NCBI GenBank assembly: GCA_037176725.1
Contig: JAZBRS010000020.1
Coordinates: 58,680,001-58,744,000, forward strand
Source: Posidonia oceanica
Taxonomy: Eukaryota; Streptophyta; Magnoliopsida; Alismatales; Posidoniaceae
Length of the DNA: 64,000 bases
Reading direction: 5' to 3'
Below the pieces are notes generated by a model that searched no databases, was not told where the DNA came from, and worked only from the letters and a program-made list of their open reading frames with translations. The position numbers and the translations under genes were made by a program. Each line of letters starts with the position of its first letter. Position 1 is the stretch's first letter. Of the stretch, positions 9,819-21,195 are shown in pieces.

Positions 9819-10937
9819 TCAGACTTCAGCTTCATATTCTAGGGTGCATCCTACACCTCTCACAGCTGCAATGTCTGTTGATTGGACCCCATGCTGCATC
9901 AGACTAGCAAGCTTCTCGGTTGGGGCAGTCGTGCTGAGAGGGTACAGTTGAAGGTGCTCAGGCGTTGTACTGTCAATGAAGGCGCCCTGCTGGAAGCCGA
10001 ACTGGCGCATAACCCTGATGGGATGGTACTCTACGCCTGCTGTGAAGCCTGGTAGAATGATCAGCCGCGTGTCGCGCGTACTGAAGAAGACAGTAAATGG
10101 CTCGGCTACAGAGGGGACAATACGCCAGGTTACAGCGTCGTCAGTCAGTGCTGATAGCTTCTCGTATTCTTCTTTGACGCTCTTGTCTGTCTTGGCACGG
10201 GCGCTGCTGCAGTAAGCTTCAAAGGCATGCACTTGAGGGCGCAGGAGGTTCACTTCTAAGTGCGCAGTTAGCCAGACTTGTATGAGTGCTCCGCAACCGT
10301 GGAAGTGGCGGCAGCGATGAGAGATGCGATCCAGCCCGCGATAGGTCTCTGCCAGGACAACTGGTGCCAGGTCTATGTGCTGGGTCACCACAGCTAATGC
10401 AACCTCTGCAACCTCAATGGCCACTGTTAGTCGGCCATGAGTAAAGATCAGCTCGCCCAGGAAGCGGATAACAAATCCTCGGAGCCACAGCTCATCTCCG
10501 AGTTCTGCGCACTTGTTCATGATATCATCGAAGTGCGCAAGGCGAAGCATAGGTTCAGGCCCACTGGTGCAGATTAGTTTCTGTTGGCAGGTTCGAGTAG
10601 GGAGCCCTGTTAGCTGGCTCAGGACCTTGAGATATCCATCTCGCCTCATGAAAACAGGCGGTCCCAGGATCTTGGAAAAGCCGCAGATCCGACGCACCTC
10701 TTCCAGTGTAGGTGTCAGCTCAGTTTTGCCAAAGTGAAAGACATGGTGCACCGGTTTCCAGAATCTTGCGGTGGCACACAGAAGATGACGGCTGACTTCC
10801 ACATCAGCAGCCTTCAGCAGTTTAGTTGGGACCTCCCAGAGGCGCAGCTTCTCACAGTCTTCTTGAGTGAGCCTGCCGATCCATTCTCGCAGGGTTTCCG
10901 AGCAGTGTGCGGGAGTCAGTAGAGTTGGGAAGCCCAT
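9819..10937 (-). CDS. Extra 3' ORF of element A: DUF7745 / plant-mobile-domain-like protein, 372 aa
   Basis: This is an open frame of 372 codons starting MGFPTLL and ending EAEV, on the same strand as gag-pol and downstream of integrase. Residues about 50-90 read SRHLLCATARFWKPVHHVFHFGKTELTPTLEEV, a pattern I associate with the DUF7745/plant-mobile-domain superfamily found in plant genes and transposons. The biochemical function is unknown to me. A second diverged copy of the same sequence lies on the plus strand at 44104-44653. That copy has an upstream segment (MASSSPQWNG) that I do not find clearly here, so an upstream exon may exist between 10938 and 11500. Extra ORFs between integrase and the 3' LTR are known in Tat-lineage elements. 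It is the only undamaged coding region of A. With seven stops in about 2,950 gag-pol codons, an open stretch of 372 codons is not by itself proof of selection. Confidence 0.75.
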   Translation of the reverse strand: MGFPTLLTPAHCSETLREWIGRLTQEDCEKLRLWEVPTKLLKAADVEVSRHLLCATARFWKPVHHVFHFGKTELTPTLEEVRRICGFSKILGPPVFMRRDGYLKVLSQLTGLPTRTCQQKLICTSGPEPMLRLAHFDDIMNKCAELGDELWLRGFVIRFLGELIFTHGRLTVAIEVAEVALAVVTQHIDLAPVVLAETYRGLDRISHRCRHFHGCGALIQVWLTAHLEVNLLRPQVHAFEAYCSSARAKTDKSVKEEYEKLSALTDDAVTWRIVPSVAEPFTVFFSTRDTRLIILPGFTAGVEYHPIRVMRQFGFQQGAFIDSTTPEHLQLYPLSTTAPTEKLASLMQHGVQSTDIAAVRGVGCTLEYEAEV

Positions 10938-12393
10938 TGCACTGGTTGCAGAAGACAGGCTGATAGTTGCGAAGCTTGAAGGTACCTGCTATCAATAAAC
11001 AGTCAGATCTCGCAGGTATGTAATCATTGACAACAAGCAGAAGCTGAGACTGAAAATGTAGTTTCATATGCATCATAGCTTAACAGAACATAGCAATTAA
11101 GCACAAATAAGCAAGGGGATTCTGCAGCAGTCTTGCGGACACGGGGGCGAGGGCTGGCAGGAGATCTGGACCAGTGCAGCTCGAGTGTCATCGATGCACC
11201 CTGCTGGGGAGGAGTACTGTCTCAGAGTCGAAGCGAGTTACAGAGCGGAATGATTGCTAGAAGAGGAATGATAGAAGAGGATGCATGTATGCATGATGCA
11301 GTGATTAATATGCTTATGAGGTGGTTAGTATGCTTAGATGGATGAGTATGCTTGGGTGCCCTCAGTATACGGAGTGCTTTGGTGCCTGCTGCAAAAGAAG
11401 GAAGTGGTCCCTGACTCACTGGGCCCTACCTAGACTCTTGGCTTGCTGGTGGCGCTCCGGAACAGGTGTTGGCATTGTACAGGTGGTGGTGTGGTGAGGA
11501 CAGGCTATTGGCCAAACTCTCAGGACCTACACCTATTCTTTCAGCTCTCTTTTTTTTTATTGATTTCTCCCTCATAGGTATGCAGTCTTTCTCTGCCCCT
11601 AGCTAGGAGAGGGTGAGTGTTCGCTCTTGAAGGGATGTGGTAGATTCTTTTAAGCTCGACATGCTGGGGATCTCTAGTGAAGCATGGGGGATAATGGTGC
11701 CTGTGTTTTTCGGGCTGCATTTTCCTTTTTCTTCTTCTCTTTTTTTTTGCTGTTTTTTTTTTTTTGCTTTGCTTGCTTTTTCCCCCTTTTTTTTGGGTTT
11801 TTGTTCTATCTCTCTTTTTTTTTTTTTGCTTGTTGTTTTGCTTTTCTCTCTTTTTTTTCAGGCTTTTGCTATCCCCATTTTGGTGGCAAAAGGAGGGTGT
11901 TTGAAATGTAATGGATCTAGGCTTTGGGTCTGCTGTGTGATGGGTAGAAGGAGCAGGGTTAGACTGCACACCCCTATCTCTAGGGCCGGCTTCTGTCTTC
12001 GTCTTCTGTTCCTTGGATGTGCCCAAACCTAGATGTCTACTCTTACTTTTTTTTTTTTTTAGACTCACATCCTAACATCTTTTCTCCCTCAGAGGTGTAT
12101 GTCCTTACGAGATTAGGCAGTTCGCCTGTCCTCGTTGGTGGTGGCTCCCTCACTAGCTAAGACATCTGAGTAGTGCCAGGTGAGGTAGGGTGACTCTTTC
12201 CAGAGCAGGCAAGCACTTCCGGTTTTCATCACCGGGCCAAAGATACAATGCTTGAGAGGGTGACGATGATGATTTTGGAGAGAGTTGATGCAAGAGTCGA
12301 AAGGATGACGATGATGATTTGAAATAGAGGCTGCAAGAGGTGAGAATGCAAGTGCAAGTGGGAGGAGGGCATCCGCAACGAGGCTGCTTTCGA
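10938..12393. other. Spacer between pol and the extra ORF, with long T-rich tracts
   Basis: There is no supported gene. 11740-11860 and 12048-12060 hold T runs on the plus strand (A runs in the element's sense). CT-rich sequence before 10938 could carry splice signals for the extra ORF, but I cannot define an intron. Open frames over the homopolymer tracts encode only Lys- or Phe-rich low-complexity peptides and are not genes. Confidence 0.5.
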
Positions 12394-13935
12394 CTACTGA
12401 TAGTACTTCTTCAGATAGCAAAGGTTGACGGGCTCAGACTGCTCGACCCGGTCCATATCCTCAAGAGTTGCAGCGCCTCCCGAAAAGATCTGCTTGACCA
12501 CAAAGGGGCCACGCCAATTGGGTCGGAATTTCCCTCGACCATCAGGCAAATGAATGGCACGCAAGACAAGGTCCCCTGGCTGAAAGTTTCTGGGCTGGAC
12601 CTTCTTCAAGAATGCTCTGGCCATCCGCTTCTGGTAGCAGTGAGTGTTGTGCATAGCTTGCAGTCTGCGCTCATCAATTAAATTCAGTTGGACGCAGCGG
12701 TCTTCGACCCATTCTACCTCTTCCAACTCAGCTTCCCGCAGGATCCGCAGAGAGGGGATCTCTACTTCAACAGGTAACACCGCTTCCATTCAGTACACCA
12801 GAGAGTACGGGGTGGCTCCTGTAGAGGTCCGGATTGATGCCCTGTACGCCCAGAGTGCGTACGGGAGCTTGTCGTGCCAATCCTTGTGGGTTTCTGCCAT
12901 TTTCTTTAGGATTTTGACAATGTTCTTGTTTGCAGACTCCACTGCTCCGTTCATCTGTGGCCGATAGGGCGAGGATCGATGATGCTTGATCTTAAGACTC
13001 TGCAGGAATTCCTCGATCCTTTTGGCAATGAAGTTTGTGCCATTACCAGAGATGACTGAGTGTGGGACCCCATATCGAGCAACGATATTGTTCCTGATAA
13101 ATTTTTCTGTTGCCACAGCGGTGACTGTCTTATAAGAGGCTGCTTCCACCCACTTGGTAAAGTAATCGATCGCTACCAGAATGTAACGATGACCATTTGA
13201 AGCAGTCGGGTGGATAGCGCCGATGACATCGATCCCCCAGGTGGAGAAAGGCCATGGCGAAGACATGTTGTGCAGCTGATGTGGAGGGGCCTTGATGAAG
13301 TTACCATGGATCTGGTAGTTGTGGCATCTATGCACGAATTGGCAGCAGTCTGCTTCCATGGTCTGCCAGAAATATCCTTGGAGCATGATCTTCTTGGCCA
13401 TGAGGACGCCGTTCATGTGCGGGCCACAGGTCCCTGCATGCACTTGAAGCATCAGCGTGTCAGCCTCCGATTTGTTCAGGCAGTGCAGTAGCATCTGATT
13501 ATATGACCTTCTATACAGCTGCCCAGCTCCCAACACATACTTTGACGCCAGACGCGCCAGAGTTCTCTTGTCTGCTACCGCGGTATCAGGAGGAAAGCTG
13601 CCAGACTCCAGGAAAGATTTTATATCTCGATACCAGGGCTGTTCCTCTGCTGGATCCACCTTTTCTATGTTCAGGCAATATGCAGGCTGCTCAATGCGAG
13701 TAACAGATACATCCACTGCGCTGTCTTCAGGTATAGTGAGCCAGGATGCCAGAGTTGCTAGTGCGTCTGCGTACGCGTTCTTTGCTCTGTTCATGTATGT
13801 GAAGCAGATGCTCTCAAATTCTTCCATCAGCCTCAGCAGGTGTTCGTGATACGGCACAAGCTTGGGATCTTTTGTCCTCCAGTCGCCGTTCACTTGAGAA
13901 ATTACCAGCATGGCATCACCGTGCACATGCAGCTT
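12394..13935 (-). pseudogene. Element A integrase region (with the end of the second RNase H), inactivated
   Basis: It continues the pol frame after the stop at 13936-13938. It begins with the end of the extra RNase H (HGDAMLVISQ). The integrase zinc finger reads H...H...RCHNYQIHG: the second Cys of the usual RCxxCQ is Tyr (codon 13315-13317). The core has WGIDVIG (first Asp), then SVISGNGTNF where relatives have SDNGTNF, so the second catalytic Asp is Gly (codon 13045-13047). The Glu in MNGAVESANKN is present. A TGA at 12790-12792 replaces the Gly codon expected in LVYGMEAVLP. The C-terminal part (GDLVLR, GKFRPNWRGPFVV) runs to a stop at 12394. Two key residues and one stop make it non-functional. 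Confidence 0.9.
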
Positions 13936-16900
13936 CTACGCCTCATGTTCGAGGGCGACTTTCAACCCTAGGATGCATGCTTCATACTCCGCTTCATTGT
14001 TTGTGCATGCGAAAGTCAGCTTCCTTACGAAGGGAATCATCTGTCCCTGGGGCGTGGTCAGCACTGCGCTTATGCCTCGGTCCTTTTTGTTGACTGCACC
14101 ATCAAAGTAGAGCTGCCATTCCTCTTGTTCTTCAGGATCTTTCTGCTCAGAGTCCTCCATTGCGAAGAGGATGTCTTCATCAGGGAACTGCGTCTGGAGG
14201 GGTTGGTATTCAGGTAGAGGAAGGTCAGCAAGATGGTCTGCCATGGCCTGACCCTTCATGGATTTCTGTGTGACAAAGGTGATGTCGTATTGAGACAATA
14301 ACACCTGCCACTTTGCACATCTGTCTACCATGGCCGGCTTTTGGAAAAGGAACTTGATAGGATCATGCCGGCATAAGAGCTGTACTGGGTATGCCATCAT
14401 GTAGTGCCTTAGTTTCTGTGCAACCCAGATAAGGGACAAACAGGTCTTCTCTAGTGTACTGTACCTAGCTTCGCATTCATTAAATTTCTTGCTCAGGTAA
14501 TAGATGGCGCGCTCCCTTCTACCAGATTCGTCATGTTGGCCCAAGACGGCGCCCATGGAATGCTGTGTGGTAGAAAGGTAGAGAAGCAAAGGTCTCCCTG
14601 GTGTAGGCGGGACCAGGACAGGAGGCTTGATCAACAGCTGCTTGATCTTGGCAAATGCAGCCTGACACTCCTCGCTCCAGTGAATCTGCGCATTCTTCTT
14701 CAAGAGCTTGAATATGGGCTCACAGATGGGCGTAAGCTGTGCAATAAAGCGACTGATATATTGTAAACGCCCAAGCAGACTTCTGACTTCTTTTTCAGTT
14801 CTAGGGGGTGGCATGTCCACGATGGCTTGTGCTTTCAACGGGTCCACCTCAATCCCCCTTTGGCTAACAATGTAGCCGAGCAATTTGCCAGAAGACACCC
14901 CGAATACACACTTCTTGGGATTTAGGCGCAGTTTGTACTTTCGTAGACGGTCAAAGAACTTTTTGAGACAGGTAAGATGATCTTCAGGCTCTTTGGTTTT
15001 AGCAATCATGTCGTCTACATAGACCTCTACTTCTTGGTGCATGAGGTCGTGGAACAGCGCAGTCATGGCCCTCTGATAGGTCGCACCAGCATTTTTCAGG
15101 CCGTACGGCATGACTTGGTAGCAGAAGACTCCCCAAGGGGTGATGAATGAAGTCTTTTCCATGTCTTCTTCTGCCATTTTGATTTGATTGTATCCGGAAA
15201 AGCCGTCCATGAAGGAGAGCATCTTGTGGCCTGCTGTATTGTCGACTAGGACGTCAATGTGAGGCAATGGAAAGTCGTCCTTGGGACTCGCCTTGTTCAG
15301 GTCCCTATAGTCGATGCAGATCCGGATCCGGCCATCTTTCTTGGGCACAGGTACAATGTTCGCCAGCCACTCAGGATAAAGAACGACCTTCAGAAAGTTG
15401 ACTCCGAGCTGCTTCATTATCTCTTCTTTGATCATGAGCAGCCATTGCGGTCGCCATCTTCTTAGCTTCTGCTTCACTGGCATGGCATCCGGGTTTATGG
15501 GCAGATTGTGTACCACTATTTCTATGTCAAGGCCGACCATATCCTCGTAACTCCAGGCGAAGACATCCACATATTTTTTCAAGAATGCGATGAATTCTGC
15601 TCGAGCCTGGGAGGATAGCTGGGCACTGATACGAACTTCTCTGACTTCCTCAGCTGTGCCGATATTGACAACCTCCGTTTCTTCTTCAACATGGAGGTTG
15701 GGGCCTTCTGGGTCGTCGTCATAGGGCCAGAACTCGGGCAATGATTCATCAGTCTCATCCATGCCCGTATCATCCTCCTCTCCATAAGCAATAAGTTCCG
15801 AGAGGATCTCTTTCTCAAATGAAGGACTTGTGATGTCGAAAGAGTGCATGTGTTCCGCTGCTTGGCCCTGGTGACGCTTCAGGATGGTCACGCTTACTCG
15901 AGTGTTCTTGTAGCCCCGGTGTGCGACCTCCGTCTCAGCAACTCCTTCTACTGCTTGCTTTGGCCTGACTGATTCTGCTGAGTACTCTACTGATACTGCT
16001 AAGGGCCTTGCTGACTCTGCTGCTGAAACTGCTGACTGTTCCGCTGCTGAGGCTGCTGACAGCTCTGTTACTGATTCTGCTTTCTGCTCTGTTACTGCTG
16101 CTACTTGCACTGCTGATGCTTCCTCCTCTGGGTCTTTCAGTGTGCTTGTGGAGGGTATGCCGGACTGGCGGCTAATCTGGGCATTGCCGCTCGCTATGCT
16201 GCTCAAATGAGGCATGTGTTGCACAAACCACCTAGACCCGCCTTCCGATTGGAGAGTGATGACCTCATCTGGTCTAGGGGAGTCCGGCGCTGCTGAGTCT
16301 TCTTCCAGGACCATGATAGAGGCATGGTCTTCTTGCAGAGGAGGGTCCGTAACCACGGCTTTCCCTTTCCTTTCTGCAGCTTGATGCTCTGTCAGGTCTT
16401 CTACTATTGACTTGAGCTGTTCTTGATAAAGTAGCTCTAAGTTGGACATCCAAGAATCGACCTGGGCTTCTATCGCCACTCCTTCTTCCTCGTCCGAGGG
16501 GGAGTCGACGTAGTAGGCGCCGGGGGCCTGCGGCACTGGCCCGGCTGCAAGACGGATTGCTGCCCTTGGAATCTGCATGATCTGGTTCACGGGCGCATCC
16601 GATGGCGGCAACTCTGACGTAGAAGGCCCAAATAGACAGGTCAGCGGTGCCACAGATGAATAAGCTGCCAGGGTCACTGTTGCGGGTGAAGAGTAAGCAG
16701 AAACACTCTTCTGAGGGCTCAAGGGCCCGGAGAGTGTAGTGCTCAGTTGGCCTTTTGTATCGGGCTGTAACTGAGAGAGTGCAGCCTCTGACGCCATGGG
16801 GTCTTGCCATGAGAGCTGCTGCTGGTTGTCAGGAGAATGCGAAGCGAACTGCGCCGGCTGCATTCCTGAAGGTGTGGCTGCTAAAGCGGGCTGAGCCGCG

Positions 16901-18732
16901 CTGCTGACTGAATTGATTAACTGCCCCTCCAGAGATAGGGACAGCGGCACTGGTGCTGCTGTGACCGCTGGTAGCTTGCTTGATTCTGCCGGAAGGAGTG
17001 TCTCTGACTCCTGCATTGCTGCTGTCTGTTCTTGAGATGCAGATGTGGATGCAAAAGAGTGGGAACTTGCTAGTTCTGCCACAGAGCCTGCTGAGCTGCC
17101 TGTTGTTTCTGCCAGAGGAAGAGCTGAATAGACTGACTGCGTGGCCTCTGCTCTGATTACTGCCTCTGCTGTGCCGGCTGGGGCTGCCTCTGTTGTGCCA
17201 GACTGCTCCTCATCCGAGTAGTAGTCCTCAACACACACCCAATCCTCTATCGGTGCCGTGTCTTGATCGTCGGTCGATCCCAGGTTTCCTGCACTGGTAA
17301 AGTTAGTGAGGTCTCTGGGAATGGCCGGTTCTGGATTGTTGAGCTGAAAGCAGTGATCTTTGTTGGGCTTGGGTTCGTAGCCGAGGCCTTCAGATTTCCT
17401 CCACTCCACTGCTACGATCGGCTTTGCGATCCCCTGGCCGTGACGCCCGAGCGGCGTACCCTTTACAAAACCCCACCTGTGACATACATTTTCGACCATT
17501 CGAAAGGGGTTGCTGTGAACGGTCAAGGAGTTGACATGTTCAAGATCAGGAATGAAGTTAACCGGCTCGCACCGATTAACGCGATATAGGGCTTCAGAAG
17601 TCTCGGGGTCAAACGGGATAGATTGCGAAGACACAGGGGAGACTGCTTCGATCCGCTCCTTCTCAAAGTTCTCCACCATGACGACAATGACATCATCGCC
17701 GCGACGGTACTTTATCATTCGATGGAGGGTCGAAGGAAGGACCTGATGCTTGTGGAGCCAGGGGCGCCCAAGCAGAAGATTGAAGTTCGGCTTCAAGTCG
17801 ACGACATAGAATTCTACGTCGAAGACAACCGGGCCAATAGCAAGAGGGATAATCAGAATCCCTAGAGCGTCATGGTGAGTGTTGTCAAAAGCTGTCATTC
17901 CCTTCACAGCTGGCGTGATGTCCTCGACTTTGAATCCGAGCTTGGTTGCAGTACGCAAGGGGCAGACGTTAAGGCCTGACCCATTATCAACCAGTGTTAG
18001 GGGAATGCGAAAGTTTTTGAACTGCACCGTGACGAATAGGGGCTGGTTGTGATTAATCCCCGCTGGAGGCAGCTCATCACTCGTAAAAGAGATGACCTGG
18101 GGCTCCGCAATCAACCCAACCATGCTCTCCAAGGCTGAAGGCTCAATGGACTGGGACACACGGGCAGCCTGAAACACGCAAAGAAAAGCCTCGCGATGTT
18201 CGGCAGAGGTGTGGATCAAGTCCCAGATAGAAATGTCGGCTTTGACCTTCTTAAGTTGGGAGGTTATGTCTGCCTTAGGTTGGCTCTTTTTGGCAACAGG
18301 AGGGGTTGTTTTGGCAAGCTCCAATGGGGTAGTGGCAGGAAGCTGGGTTACTACAGGTTGGGCAGGGATTTGGCTAGCTACAGGTCAGTCTGGAGTTGGA
18401 TCTGCTATGGGTTGGCTAGAGGGTGGGGGCATAACAGGTCTAGGGTGAGTTGGCCTAATTGCCGGTGTTGGGGGCCTGTAAACCCTCCCCGATCGCGTTA
18501 CTTCCGCGCACATCTCTGTGGCGTAGCTGTAAGGGACGCGATGGGTGTCCAAGGTTAAGTCAATAACCATTGGAGCACGTGCTGCGAGCACAGGAGGGGT
18601 TACAGGGGGACCTACAGGATACTGAGGTCTCTCTAGAGGGTATGGTTGTTGGGGTGGGAAGGCTGGGGCAAGTTGAGGTCTGCCTAGAAGGTGTAGCTGA
18701 GGTCGCCCTAAGAGGTGGATGGGGGAACTAGA
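13936..18732 (-). pseudogene. Element A linker, protease, G-patch-like segment, reverse transcriptase and RNase H domains
   Basis: It is the same frame as gag. An open stretch of 1,462 codons (18324-13936) holds, in order: a conserved pre-protease segment (ISIWDLIHTSAEHREAFL); protease with LVDNGSGLNV (about 17980) and LLLGRPWLHKH; a G-patch-like GTPLGRHGQGIAKP and GLGYEP segment (about 17390-17520); a long Ser/Ala/Glu-rich linker (about 17200-15900); reverse transcriptase with PVPKKDGRIR, DYRDLNKASPKDDFPLP, and catalytic YVDD at about 15008-15022; the first RNase H (YLSKKFNECEARYSTLEK); and a second, archaeal-type RNase H (LYFDGAVNKK, TNNEAEYEA), the hallmark of the Tat clade. Stops lie upstream at 18385-18387 (TGA) and at the end at 13936-13938 (TAG), inside the second RNase H. 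The polymerase motifs look intact. Confidence 0.92.
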
Positions 18733-21195
18733 CTAGGCCCTAGCTAGAAGGTGCACAGGGGGTTGAGCCTGGGGAAGCACGGTGGGAGGCGCGAGAGGGC
18801 GCTCCGGCCTGGCACGCGGTCGGATCATGTGAATTCCCGACTCGGAGCCGGCAACTGCCGCGAGATAGAGATCTTGAGGGAAAGGCTCAGAGATGTCAGA
18901 GATGAGATCAGAAGGGTCTACCATAGAGGTAGCAGGCCCAGAAGGAAAGACAGAGTGGATGCCTGAGGTCCCCGCCCCTCCCGGATAAGAGTGCTCCGGT
19001 AAGGGTTGGTGGATGATGCCAGAAAGAGGGGGAACAGCTGAATGTGCAGATGCATGTGTGTGTGCTTGAGTGGATGCCTCGTGCGTGTCGATCACAATCG
19101 TTCCCGATTCGATCAAGTCCTGAATAGCGTTCCGCAGGGAGAAGCAATTGTCCGTCGAATGCCCGGCGCTTCGATGGAAATTGCAAAAGAGGTCCGGCCT
19201 AAACCAATGCGGCAGAGGACTTGGTGGCGGACGAACCTCCGGGAACTTCAGGAGCGATGCAACCTTTGGCAAGATGACCGTGAGCGGTTCCACCAGTGGG
19301 GCGAATCTCCGCTTCTCAATGGGTGGCCTTCTTTGCCTCTGGTATGAGCCTTGCTGAACCGGTGCGGCAGGATAGACCGGTCTAGTGGTGGTAGTGATGT
19401 GTGGTGTGGGTGGATTCCTAGGTGCAGGAGCGTACACCATCTGAGCTGGGGTAGGCCGGGATGGCAAGCGAACAGGCACAGCAGGGGAGTCGATGAATGC
19501 AACAGCGGTTTTTGGCGAGTCCTTCCTCTTCGGGCGGTTGCTGTTGCTGCCGCTGTTGTTGTTGGAGGCACTGCTGTTGGCACTGTTACTGCTGATCACT
19601 GCCTGCTTAGCGAATGCAGAGAGAGCCAGGAAGTTGCCACTCCGCAAAGAACTCTCCACGCGCGCTCCAGCTCTGATGAGTGCCGCAAAAGTAGTGACTG
19701 GTTGGATGCTAAGCAGAGCTCCGAGAGACGGCTGCGCCCCTTTGATAACGATCTCGATAGACTCCTCGTCAGAGGGTCTATCTCGAACCTGAGAGGCAAG
19801 GGCACGCCAGCGGCCGACGTACTCCCCGAACGGCTCGCCTGAATTCTGCTTGATTGCGATCAAGTCTGCCCTCTTTGGGACCAGATCGAGGTTGAAGGAG
19901 TATTGTTCCAGGAACGCCTGACTGAGGTCGTTCCAAGTCTTGATGGCTGACATATCAAGTGATGTAAACCACTTGAGTGCTGGCCCGGTCAAACTCTTCT
20001 GGAACAAGCGGATCAGCAACCTCTCGTCAGCCTGAAGCTGAGCGAGATCACCGCAATACGCCTTCAAGTGGGGTATGGGGCAGCCCCTACCATTATACTT
20101 CTCGAAGTCCGGGATTTTGAACTTCGGAGGGAGTACTGCCTCTGGAAAGCAGCAGAGGTCCTAAAATTGGTAGGTCTGGTGCTCAGTACCCTGCACTAGT
20201 CGTAGTGCCTTCTCCAAGACGTCCATCCGGTTATTGATGGGGTCTGGGATTGCTGCTGTAGGAGAGGGATCAGCAGGGGTAGCGAGCACATACGCCGAAT
20301 GGGTCGCACCTAAGTGCTCCTCCGGATCTACCATAGCGTCGCCTGGTGGAGCAACGGGATGGCTGGCGTATCCGTGCTGGGGGACTGTGTATGCAGGAGT
20401 GTATGCAGGATGCTGGACCTGATGCAGAGGAGAAGAGTAGATGCCATGCTGTGTTGTGATAGGGGTAGGATGACGGAGCACCAGTTGCTGTACAGGCGGG
20501 GTGCCAGACAGCGAGCCAGTGAGGTACTGGGCTCCAGTCGATCCAAAGGACTGACCACCAGGGGGAAGTGGAGCATGCTGTGCTAAGTGTTGTGTAGCAG
20601 GAGGCGGTAAATGGGCCCCCATCGTCGGAACCGTGAGCAGTTGAGACGATGGTCGAGGCGGAGGTGTGGAGGTCGATGCATGGAATGCAGGAATTAGCCT
20701 CAGAGGAACCTCAGGAACGACAGGAATAGAAGAAGGACGAACTGATAGAGCCATGCCCTGCAATCTCTGGGCGAGCTCCATCAGGTGCTGGTACTACGCT
20801 TCGGGCGTCTCGCCAGTGGGGACGCTGAAGTGCAGTGCCGGCGAAGGCTAAGAAACAAGTGGCACGGACACAGACTGTCCGGGAAGAAAGGATTCTACAG
20901 CAAAGGTCGCAGCGACGGTGGAAGGGATGTCGAAAGCGACGTATCCCTGGGATGGAGGGGGCAGTGGCGTCTCCAAAACGCGAGTAACGGTCGTCAAGAT
21001 AGATTCGACGACTGGATCCGGAGGAAGAGATGCTTGCCACTGTCCTGGGACGTACTGAGAACCTAGAGACGTCAGGGAAGGAAACCCTGGCGTCGGAGGG
21101 GGAACAAGGGGGACAGAAGGAGCAACCGAAGGGGTCGGAACGGAAACACCCTCCGTGACAGGAGTGAAGAGAGGCTCACTAACGTACTGGGCCAT
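18733..21195 (-). pseudogene. Element A gag, with four in-frame TAG codons
   Basis: The start is chosen at the Met of MAQYVSEP (21195), because elements B (MAQFASEL, 28921) and H (60629) begin at the same place. The N-terminal part is Pro-rich. The core gag domain reads KYNGRGCPIPHLKAYCGDL, LIRLFQKSLTGPALKWFTSLD and FLEQYSFNLDLVPKRADL (about 20090-19850). A basic Ser/Asn-rich segment (RPKRKD, about 19520) is followed by a CHHC knuckle, CNFHRSAGHSTDNC (about 19140). TAG codons interrupt it at 20848-20850, 20794-20796 and 20161-20163, and the last open part ends with TAG at 18733-18735. At least two of these (20794 and 18733) align with Gln codons in relatives. The frame continues into pol without a shift. 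Gag would form the virus-like particle that packages the RNA. Confidence 0.9.

Noticed and set aside
11541..12068. Lys-rich minus-strand open frame between pol and the extra ORF
   Set aside because: Produced by long A runs. No domain and no similarity visible in other elements of the window.
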